From Deltaproteobacteria bacterium (GTDB taxonomy: Bacteria; Desulfobacterota; DSM-4660; Desulfatiglandales; HGW-15), in assembly GCA_030671095.1 (NCBI GenBank), contig DAOVAK010000141.1, positions 1-7,047 on the forward strand: a DNA stretch of 7,047 nucleotides, read 5' to 3'. Of the stretch, positions 1-5,479 are shown one piece after another. The notes below the pieces were generated by a model. The model did not search any database and was not told the DNA's origin. It saw only the letters and a program-made list of their open reading frames with translations. The position numbers and the translations under genes were made by a program. Positions within the stretch are counted from its first letter, which is position 1. Every line of letters starts with the position of its first letter.

Positions 1-165
1 TTTGATACAACTGGTGCAGACCCTCATTCTTCTGGTCTGGCCGTTTTTGACAGTTCTCACTTTTTGAAGATTTGGATACCAGCGTTTCTTGGTCTTATTA
101 TGAGCATGGCTCACATTGTATCCCACCTGTGGTCTTTTACCACAAATTTCACATACCCTTGCCAT
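1..165 (-). CDS. rpmB: Large ribosomal subunit protein bL28, 3' end cut by window edge
   Basis: This encodes ribosomal protein L28, a small basic protein of the 50S subunit that binds 23S rRNA. The visible 55 residues start [17 protein letters not shown] and are typical of L28: the [16 protein letters not shown] segment, the RTVKNGQ stretch and a Cys-rich end. Two CxxC pairs (C5/C8 and C50/C53) mark the zinc-binding (C+) form of the protein. The family is usually about 60-65 residues, so only roughly ten residues and the stop lie beyond position 1. The ATG at 163-165 is preceded by a strong GGGAGG Shine-Dalgarno sequence (175-180, minus strand) with a 9-nt gap, which fixes the start. It lies 179 bp downstream of the ATPase gene on the same strand, with its own possible promoter between them, so it is probably a separate transcription unit. 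Confidence 0.96.
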   Translation of the reverse strand, partial: MARVCEICGKRPQVGYNVSHAHNKTKKRWYPNLQKVRTVKNGQTRRMRVCTSCIK

Positions 166-188
166 AAATAAGTTCCTCCCGCAACCTG

Positions 189-208
189 CCCGCCATCTAG
201 CAGGCGGG
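189..208 (-). other. Small hairpin in the rpmB leader
   Basis: CCCGCC (189-194) and GGCGGG (203-208) form a perfect 6-bp GC stem with an 8-nt loop. It lies about 9 bp upstream of the rpmB Shine-Dalgarno sequence, so it would sit in the 5' leader of the rpmB transcript. It has no T-run, so it does not look like a terminator. Whether it has a role, for example in translational control of L28, cannot be told from the sequence. Confidence 0.3.
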
Positions 209-264
209 TTAAGTTACGATATCACAAGTTGTAGAATTTCCGAGACGTTAAACCAGAACCCCCC

Positions 265-292
265 ATTTAACCCTTATTTCAGGAAATGGCAA
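265..292 (-). promoter_or_regulatory. Candidate sigma-70 promoter for rpmB
   Basis: On the minus strand TTGCCA (287-292, four of six matches to TTGACA) is followed after 16 bp by TTAAAT (265-270, four of six matches to TATAAT). Transcription would begin near 258 and give a leader of about 90 nt ahead of the rpmB ATG. The match is moderate, but the position in the short gap between the two minus-strand genes fits. One of the paired 11-bp palindromes falls in the spacer of this promoter. Confidence 0.35.
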
Positions 293-308
293 CTGTTTTT
301 CAGGAAAT
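277..308. repeat. Two exact TTTCAGGAAAT direct repeats, 21 bp apart
   Basis: The 11-mer TTTCAGGAAAT occurs at 277-287 and again at 298-308. The centre-to-centre distance is 21 bp, two turns of the helix. Each copy is itself a near-palindrome (TTTC-AG-GAAA; the first extends to ATTTC/GAAAT). A related, inverted and weaker copy, ATTTCAGAAT on the minus strand, lies at 317-326. The copies fall within and just upstream of the candidate rpmB promoter, the layout expected of an operator bound by a dimeric regulator. No regulator gene is recognisable nearby, so the role is inference. Confidence 0.4.
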
Positions 309-344
309 CTAGAATTATTCTGAAATCGGGGGGCAGGGGACCCG

Positions 345-2288
345 TTAATTTTCCTTCGTTAATTCATGCCGACAAAATGGGCAAACCACCCAGTCTGCCT
401 GAACAATGCGCTCACATTCCGTGCAGGTGGGAACCATAGGTTTGTTACAAAAGGGGCAATCTCTGAAATCTAGGCTGACCCCTTTTCCGCAATGAGGACA
501 GATAGAGGTTAACTCCTCCTTCTCCTGAACCGCTTTCAAGACCTCATCTATGGTCGTGATTCCCAACTCCATCTTCTTTAGGCCACTGATTCCCAGGGTC
601 GTCATACCTGTGGCCATGGCAGCATCCCTAATTTCATCAGATGATGCCCCAGACTGTACCAGGTCCCTGACCTTTCGGCCCATGATCATGACCTCCCCAA
701 GCACAGTCCTCCCCTTGTAACCCGTGTTGTTGCAGTTGGAACAGCCTGCCCCCCTGTAAAATTTGAAGGGGAGATCGTCTTTATTGAGGTTCAGGCGGTC
801 GAGCGGCTCTGGTTTTGGGACATATTCCTCCTTGCATTCAGGGCATATGGTCCTTACCAATCGCTGGGCGATGACACCTACGACAGAGGATGCGATGAGG
901 TAGGGTGGCATTCCAATATCAACAAGGCGCGTCACCGCCGATGGGGCATCACTGGTATGCAGTGTGGACAAAACCAGATGCCCGGTCAGGGAGGACTGAA
1001 GGGCAATTTCAGCCGTGTCCACATCCCTTATTTCCCCGATCATGATCACATTCGGATCTTGCCTCAGAATTGAACGGAGGACATAGGGAAAGGTCAGACC
1101 CACCTTCTCGTTTATCTGCACCTGGTTGATTCCTGCCAATTCATATTCCACCGGGTCCTCGACCGTGACAATATTGACTTCGTCAGACCTGACCTGTCGC
1201 ATACACGCGTAGAGGGTTGATGTTTTTCCGCTCCCAGTGGGCCCTGTGATCAGAATCATTCCTTGAGGTTGATAGATAAATTTCTGGATGGTTTCCAGGT
1301 TGCTATCGCTGAAACCGAGATCATTTAAAGAGAGGAAAGTGGCCTCCTTGTTCAAGATCCTTATAACGGCCTTTTCACCATAATAGGTGGGGAGAGTAGA
1401 GACCCGAAGGTCTACGGCGATATTTTTAGCCCTCACTCTTATCCTCCCGTCTTGAGGAAGCCTTCTCTCCGATATATCCATGGCCCCTAAGACCTTAATC
1501 CGCGAAATAATGATGGGCTGGGTCCATTTGGGGAGTTTAATAGAGTCTTGCAACACCCCGTCCACGCGATTTCTAACCCTGACCTGATTTTCTTGTGCCT
1601 CAATGTGAACATCACTGGCACCCTTCTTAATGGCATTCTTAATGATGAGGTCCACCATCTTCACAAAGGGTGAGTCATGACCCAGTTCAAGGGGTTCATC
1701 TTCTTCCTCTTCCTCTTCCACCTCCCCTTCCGGCAAGAACTCCATCAATTCTTCGCCGCCAAACTCGTTCGCCACTTCCCCGATGGTTTTTTCAGGATGG
1801 TAATGCTCTTGAAGGGCGGCCACAATTTGACTGGGGGTAGAAATTGCCGGCTGAATGCTATATCCCGTAATAAACTGCAGGTCCTTGATCATATTCAGGT
1901 CAAGGGGATCGCCCATGGCCACATCAAGTATATTCTCTTTCAAGGCTACGGGAATGCAGACAAACTTGCGAGAAACCTCCTCTGGGATCGCTTCCACCAC
2001 CTCAGACTGGAGCTCATACCCATTGAGATCGATGAAAGGGATCTTCAGTTGCATGGCCAGGGCGAAGGCCATCTCATCCTCGGAAATGATTTCCATCTCC
2101 ATCAATATCTGCCCCAGTCTTTTGCCCGTCTGTCTCTGAATATTGAGGGCCTCAGTGAGTTTCTCGGGTGGTAAAAGACCGGTTTCAACCAACAAGTCCC
2201 CTAATTTGCGTCTGGAGGCGGCATTCTTTTTTTGTTTATTCTTATTGGTCTTTTTCAGTTTTGCGTCTCGTATGTTCGGTATTTCCAT
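345..2288 (-). CDS. PilB/GspE-family secretion or pilus-assembly ATPase with MshEN N-terminus and C-terminal double zinc ribbon
   Basis: This is a hexameric cytoplasmic ATPase of the GspE/PilB superfamily, which powers type IV pilus extension or type II secretion by ATP hydrolysis at the inner membrane. Residues 28-80 hold two tandem 24-residue MshEN-type motifs separated by five residues (RQTGK). Residues 187-199 are an acidic run. The core has Walker A GPTGSGKT (349-356), the Asp box VTVEDPVEY (374-382), Walker B VIMIGE (414-419) and the His box TGHLVLSTLHT (435-445). The family's tetracysteine site is present (CPEC 482-485, CSNC 516-519). All catalytic motifs are intact. Beyond the usual end lies an extra double zinc ribbon (C597/C600, C611/C614, C622/C625, C636/C639). 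At 647 aa it exceeds the usual 550-580 aa, mainly through this tail and the basic N-terminus. The ATG has GGAG five bases upstream (2294-2297). PilB and GspE cannot be told apart because no pilin, PilC or secretin gene is present; the MshEN part slightly favours a pilus-type motor. Confidence 0.93.
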   Translation of the reverse strand: MEIPNIRDAKLKKTNKNKQKKNAASRRKLGDLLVETGLLPPEKLTEALNIQRQTGKRLGQILMEMEIISEDEMAFALAMQLKIPFIDLNGYELQSEVVEAIPEEVSRKFVCIPVALKENILDVAMGDPLDLNMIKDLQFITGYSIQPAISTPSQIVAALQEHYHPEKTIGEVANEFGGEELMEFLPEGEVEEEEEEDEPLELGHDSPFVKMVDLIIKNAIKKGASDVHIEAQENQVRVRNRVDGVLQDSIKLPKWTQPIIISRIKVLGAMDISERRLPQDGRIRVRAKNIAVDLRVSTLPTYYGEKAVIRILNKEATFLSLNDLGFSDSNLETIQKFIYQPQGMILITGPTGSGKTSTLYACMRQVRSDEVNIVTVEDPVEYELAGINQVQINEKVGLTFPYVLRSILRQDPNVIMIGEIRDVDTAEIALQSSLTGHLVLSTLHTSDAPSAVTRLVDIGMPPYLIASSVVGVIAQRLVRTICPECKEEYVPKPEPLDRLNLNKDDLPFKFYRGAGCSNCNNTGYKGRTVLGEVMIMGRKVRDLVQSGASSDEIRDAAMATGMTTLGISGLKKMELGITTIDEVLKAVQEKEELTSICPHCGKGVSLDFRDCPFCNKPMVPTCTECERIVQADWVVCPFCRHELTKEN

Positions 2289-2353
2289 CTCTGCTCCACT
2301 GTTCCCTGCTTTTTATCCCGTGGACCTGCGTGGCTCCAGGACTCGCACCTCTG

Positions 2354-2376
2354 CAGCAGGAACCCTCACCCTGCTG
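2354..2376 (-). promoter_or_regulatory. Hairpin in the leader of the ATPase gene
   Basis: CAGCAGG (2354-2360) and CCTGCTG (2370-2376) form a perfect 7-bp stem with a 9-nt loop. It would lie in the roughly 168-nt leader predicted for the ATPase transcript, about 65 nt ahead of the start codon. GCAGGG also recurs on the minus strand at 2304-2309, 2369-2374 and 2404-2409, so alternative pairings are possible. No T-run follows, so it is not an obvious terminator. I do not recognise a known riboswitch class in it. Confidence 0.35.
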
Positions 2377-2462
2377 GGAAGTCAGAATTCAATTTGAAGG
2401 CCCCCCTGCAAGGCTACCCCAAAAAGGCTTATATCTCCTTTCTGAATTTTAACTACCCGTTA

Positions 2463-2491
2463 ACTTTAATATTTTTTGGCTATATTTTCAA
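2463..2491 (-). promoter_or_regulatory. Candidate sigma-70 promoter for the ATPase gene
   Basis: On the minus strand TTGAAA (2486-2491, five of six matches to TTGACA) is followed after 17 bp by TAAAGT (2463-2468, four of six matches to TATAAT). The spacer is AT-rich. Transcription would begin near 2456 and produce a leader of about 168 nt before the ATG at 2288. A GGAG-containing stretch at about 2431-2441 (minus strand) looks like a ribosome binding site but has no ATG after it. Confidence 0.45.
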
Positions 2492-2734
2492 GTAAAATCA
2501 TAGACTCCCGCTAAATTCCCCTATGCTATTACAAATCCTCCCATGAAGACATCAACCCCGCAACCGGGGCAACGAAAAACAGGTTAAGACGTTCGGAACC
2601 ACCAGCTCGACTGGTTTCTTCAGGATAGCGTCACATGATATCACCTTTCGGAGACCAGCATTGCCTCCGAATAGAAAACATCAAATGCCGACACTTTTGA
2701 ACGTTACCAAAGGCTTATTGGATTCGGAATTTTT
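2492..2734. other. Gene-free middle of the divergent control region, with three hairpins
   Basis: No convincing open reading frame lies here on either strand; the longest candidates are a few codons. Three perfect inverted repeats follow one another: CCCCG/CGGGG with a 4-nt loop (2556-2569), ACCAG/CTGGT with a 5-nt loop (2601-2615), and TTCGGAG/CTCCGAA with an 11-nt loop (2647-2671). The stretch lies upstream of both predicted promoters, so the hairpins would not be in either leader. They could be protein-binding sites or part of an unrecognised small RNA. I compared it by eye with c-di-GMP, cobalamin and 6S-type RNAs and saw no convincing match. Confidence 0.4.
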
Positions 2735-2828
2735 TTGACATTAAGTCGCTGTAGATTTAAGATATCTAAGCTTCTAAGATAACGATGGAATTCGTTCAAT
2801 TGTTTGGTTCTTGGGCGAATCTCCGAAC
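2591..2828. repeat. Five dispersed TTCGGAR motifs around the kinase promoter
   Basis: The heptamer TTCGGA plus a purine occurs five times: GTTCGGAAC at 2591-2599, TTTCGGAG at 2646-2653, and ATTCGGAAT at 2722-2730 on the plus strand, and ATTCGGAG (2665-2672) and GTTCGGAG (2821-2828) on the minus strand. The first and the 2722 copy are perfect odd palindromes. The 2722-2730 copy ends 4 bp before the -35 box of the kinase promoter. The pattern resembles a multi-site operator. Two copies also serve as the arms of the 2647-2671 hairpin, so they are not independent. Confidence 0.35.
2735..2763 (+). promoter_or_regulatory. Strong candidate sigma-70 promoter for the CHASE2 kinase gene
   Basis: A perfect -35 box TTGACA (2735-2740) is followed after exactly 17 bp by TAAGAT (2758-2763, four of six matches to TATAAT). 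A T-run precedes the -35 box. Transcription would begin around 2770, giving a 5' leader of about 150 nt. A tandem TCTAAG (2765-2770 and 2773-2778) overlaps the expected start point. This is the best promoter match in the window. Confidence 0.6.
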
Positions 2829-2848
2829 GGCTGCGTTACGCATCCCGT
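2827..2848 (+). other. Hairpin in the kinase gene leader
   Basis: The segment contains the palindrome TGCGT-T-ACGCA (2832-2842). It can fold as TGCG/CGCA with a TTA loop, extended through a small internal loop by ACGG (2827-2830) with CCGT (2845-2848). It lies in the predicted leader about 75 nt before the start codon. It could be a regulatory structure, a protein-binding site or one copy of a dispersed intergenic repeat; the window holds only one copy. Confidence 0.3.
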
Positions 2849-2914
2849 CAGAAGGATTTTGGAACAGACCTTGCGTTTTTCGGGACGATGGAAAATGTCC
2901 AAGGATCAGCAATA

Positions 2915-2920
2915 GAGGAG
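2915..2920 (+). promoter_or_regulatory. Unusually close Shine-Dalgarno sequence of the kinase gene
   Basis: GAGGAG at 2915-2920 is separated from the ATG at 2922 by a single base, much tighter than the usual 5-9. An in-frame TAG at 2913-2915 excludes any start further upstream, and the next in-frame candidate (GTG at codon 17) would fall within the first membrane helix. The ATG is therefore the best start, and initiation may be weak. Confidence 0.5.
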
Positions 2921-2921
2921 A

Positions 2922-5450
2922 ATGAAAAAAATATCCATCAAAAGAGAAGACATCCTTGTCGGTACCCTCGTGGCGCTTCTCTTCATCTTGCCCCTTCTCT
3001 TTCAATTTTCCTTAGCAATTTTTGAGTCCCTTGAAAGGGTCATCTATGGCGTTGAGATGCGTCTGGATGCACCGCGCAACGTGGGTCGGAACAGGATTGC
3101 CATCGTAAGTATTGACAATAAGAGTATCCAACAATTGGGTCCCTGGCCTTGGCCCAGACGCGTTATTGCCGATATGATCACCATCCTAAAGAATAATGGG
3201 GCCAAGCTGATCGGCCTGGACATACTCTTCAGCAATAGGGAGCAAAATCAAGGATTAACGGAGGTGAGGGATCTCCGCCAAGCCATTTTACGCCGAGGCG
3301 AGCCAAACAAGAAAGATGCCTGGATATTGAATAGGTTAGAAGAAATTGAAAAAAGCCTGGACAACGATAAAATCCTTTCCCATTCTGTCAAAGAGAGCGG
3401 GAATATCATCTTGCCTGTTCTGGGCAGTTATGGTGGATACGACACAGAACTGGTTCTTACCCAGGACTCTTTTCTGGCGAGAAATGCCCTAAGATTGCCA
3501 GCGGTTAGGGCCGAATTCAAGCATATTGCCTCTGTCAACCAATTGACAACCCCCTTTGTGGAGCTCTCAGAGAATAGCCTCGGTCTCGGGCATATAAATT
3601 CTCCGCCCCTTGAGTTCCTGAAAGGCCAAGTCCACCTTCTTTTTGTCAATTTTAGGGGCTATATCATACCCTCCATGGCCTTTCGAATGGCCGCTGACTA
3701 CTTGGATAAGAGGCCTGAGCAGGTCCTCTCCCAAGGCAAAAGGATCCAGCTCACAGCACCCATTATAACCACTCCGAAGGGGGAAATTTTCATAAAATTC
3801 AAAGGCGCAAGACGATCATATCCCTACTATTCTTTCATTGATATCCTGAAGGTGAAGAAGGTACCTTCTGTGTTTAGTAATAAGATTGTGCTCATCGGCT
3901 ATACGGCAGAGGGGGCTCCCACGATAAATACCCCTGTTGACCCCGAAATGCCTCGCGTTGAATTGACAGCCAATATCATAGACGATCTGATAAACGGCCG
4001 ATACCTCCGGCGCCCTGATTTCATGAAATATGTGGAGAGCTTCATCCTTCTTCTATTATGCCTGTTCGCCTCAATAGTCCAACCCCGCCTAAGCTTCGTA
4101 AATCGCACGGGTGCTACCGTGGGATTACTTTTTCTTGTGCTTATGATCGGTATCCTCTCGTTCACGGTACTTAACGTATGGCTTAAGACCCTCTATATAG
4201 GTCTCTCCCTGATCACCATCTATGTGGTGACCTCCGTAAGAGAGCTTTTTTTGAGGCAGAAGCAGCTGGGTCTCAGGGAGAGTATAGAGACCAATAGAAT
4301 GTTGGGCCTCAGCTTTCAGAGCCAGGGATTGCTGGATCTGGCCTTTGAAAAATTTCGAAAAATTCCCCTGGATGATGCCATGAAAGATGTCATTTACAAC
4401 CTGGGCCTCGATTACGAGCGGAAAAGGATGATAAACAAGGCCATCTCCGTGTATGAATATATAACCCAAAAAGATCCACATCTTAGGGACTTAAATGAGC
4501 GTATACCCAAATTAAAGAAGGTCATTGGCTCTCTGGCTCTGGGCGGATTTGAGGGGAAAAAGGAAGATAAAATAGTGGTCTCAGATGACCTGGAGATTAG
4601 ACCCACTGTGGGAAGATACGAGGTCATTGAGGAACTGGGGCAGGGAGCGATGGGAATCGTCTACAAGGCAAACGATCCTAAGATAAACCGTCTCTTAGCC
4701 ATCAAGACCATCCGATTTTCCGACGAATTCGAAGAAGATCGTCTCCAGGAAATAAAAGATCGCTTTTTTAGGGAAGCCCAGATTGCAGGGAAGCTCTCGC
4801 ATCCCTCTATTGTCGCCGTCTATGACGTGGGGGAAGATTTCGATCTCAGTTACTTGGCCATGGAGTTCTTAAATGGAGAGAACCTGCAAAAATACTGTCG
4901 AAAAGGATCCCTCCTTCCCCTGAGAAAAATCCTCTATATCTTGGCGGAGACGGCCAAGGCCTTAGATTATGCCCATGCACAAGGGGTCATCCACAGAGAC
5001 ATTAAACCGGCCAACATCATGCTTCTAAAAGATGGAAAGGTAAAGGTCACGGATTTCGGAATTGCCAAGGCGGTTTCAGATTCCCAAACCAAGAGCGGAA
5101 TTGTGCTGGGAACGCCAAATTATATGTCTCCAGAGCAAATTAATGGACAGGAACTGGATGGTCGCTCAGACATCTTTTCCGTCGGGGTGGTTTTCTATGA
5201 ACTGCTAACCGGACAGTTGCCCTTTCATGGAAAGACTTTGGCCAACCTTTTCTATCAAATCACACAAGGGCGACATCCATCTCCGCGCCAAATTAATCCT
5301 AAAGTTCCCAAACCATGTGAACAAATGATTGACAAGGCTCTGGCAAAAAACCCGAATCAAAGATTTCGAAGCGCCGGAGAGTTCGCCAAGTACTTAAGGG
5401 TCCTGATCGCCAAAATGGATCAGCTAAAAGTTGGGAATGGGAAAGCATAG
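2922..5450 (+). CDS. Transmembrane Ser/Thr protein kinase with N-terminal CHASE2 sensor
   Basis: This is a receptor-type protein kinase: an extracytoplasmic CHASE2 domain probably senses a signal and a cytoplasmic Hanks-type kinase domain phosphorylates Ser/Thr on unknown targets. A ten-residue N-terminal tail leads to a membrane helix (about 11-33). The CHASE2 domain follows (about 40-355), with the family's IAIVSIDNKSI and LGPWPWPR segments (59-79) and KLIGLDILF (95-103). Three more helices lie at about 368-387, 398-416 and 420-438. Four helices in total place the C-terminus in the cytoplasm. Residues 456-520 look like two degenerate TPR units. The kinase domain (566-830) is complete: glycine loop GQGAMG (573-578), K595, helix-C E618, HRDIKPAN (691-698), DFG (711-713), SPE (736-738), D750 and R814. 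The HRD arginine makes it an RD kinase, and T723, S725 and T731 are possible activation-loop phosphosites. It is transcribed away from the ATPase gene and converges on the acyl-CoA ligase gene. The kinase call is secure; ligand and substrates are unknown. Confidence 0.95.
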   Translation: MKKISIKREDILVGTLVALLFILPLLFQFSLAIFESLERVIYGVEMRLDAPRNVGRNRIAIVSIDNKSIQQLGPWPWPRRVIADMITILKNNGAKLIGLDILFSNREQNQGLTEVRDLRQAILRRGEPNKKDAWILNRLEEIEKSLDNDKILSHSVKESGNIILPVLGSYGGYDTELVLTQDSFLARNALRLPAVRAEFKHIASVNQLTTPFVELSENSLGLGHINSPPLEFLKGQVHLLFVNFRGYIIPSMAFRMAADYLDKRPEQVLSQGKRIQLTAPIITTPKGEIFIKFKGARRSYPYYSFIDILKVKKVPSVFSNKIVLIGYTAEGAPTINTPVDPEMPRVELTANIIDDLINGRYLRRPDFMKYVESFILLLLCLFASIVQPRLSFVNRTGATVGLLFLVLMIGILSFTVLNVWLKTLYIGLSLITIYVVTSVRELFLRQKQLGLRESIETNRMLGLSFQSQGLLDLAFEKFRKIPLDDAMKDVIYNLGLDYERKRMINKAISVYEYITQKDPHLRDLNERIPKLKKVIGSLALGGFEGKKEDKIVVSDDLEIRPTVGRYEVIEELGQGAMGIVYKANDPKINRLLAIKTIRFSDEFEEDRLQEIKDRFFREAQIAGKLSHPSIVAVYDVGEDFDLSYLAMEFLNGENLQKYCRKGSLLPLRKILYILAETAKALDYAHAQGVIHRDIKPANIMLLKDGKVKVTDFGIAKAVSDSQTKSGIVLGTPNYMSPEQINGQELDGRSDIFSVGVVFYELLTGQLPFHGKTLANLFYQITQGRHPSPRQINPKVPKPCEQMIDKALAKNPNQRFRSAGEFAKYLRVLIAKMDQLKVGNGKA

Positions 5451-5479
5451 CCCACCAAACTTGGCTCCGCTTCGCTGCG
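5451..5479. other. Short spacer between convergent genes, no clear terminator
   Basis: Only 29 bp separate the kinase stop codon (TAG 5448-5450) from the ligase stop codon (TAG, minus strand, 5480-5482). The stretch holds CCAA-AC-TTGG, whose two-base loop is too tight for a stable hairpin, and a GC-rich CGCTTCGCTGCG run. Neither is followed by a T-run on either strand. Transcripts from both sides probably read into each other's 3' ends unless terminated by Rho. Confidence 0.5.

Noticed and set aside
287..301. Sigma-54 promoter-like TGGCA...TTTC on the plus strand
   Set aside because: The downstream element is poor and no plus-strand gene follows within reach. The same bases are better explained as the -35 box and repeat on the minus strand.
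311..344. Rho-independent terminator for the ATPase gene
   Set aside because: AGAAT-T-ATTCT (311-321) is palindromic, but its loop is too small and it lacks a GC-rich stem and a clean T-run. The C/G runs nearby pair only over four bases.
116..439. Plus-strand open frame of 107 codons spanning the rpmB/ATPase gap
   Set aside because: It overlaps the start of rpmB and the end of the ATPase on the opposite strand. It has no ribosome binding site and no recognisable protein features.
1677..2174. Plus-strand open frame of 165 codons inside the ATPase gene
   Set aside because: It is antisense to the conserved N-terminal part of the ATPase. Its composition is that expected of a complementary-strand shadow.
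2320..2400. Possible cobalamin or c-di-GMP riboswitch, because of GGTGCGAGTCC (minus strand) and nearby hairpins
   Set aside because: There is no B12 box and no conserved GEMM core. The resemblance is limited to one short string, which also imitates a tRNA T-arm without a matching stem.
2404..2441. Leader peptide after the AAGGAGATATA sequence upstream of the ATPase gene
   Set aside because: No ATG or GTG follows at a workable distance, and TTG-initiated options stop almost at once or are poorly spaced.
2796..3005. Minus-strand open frame of 69 codons over the kinase leader and start
   Set aside because: It is antisense to the membrane-helix coding region of the kinase, with no supporting features.
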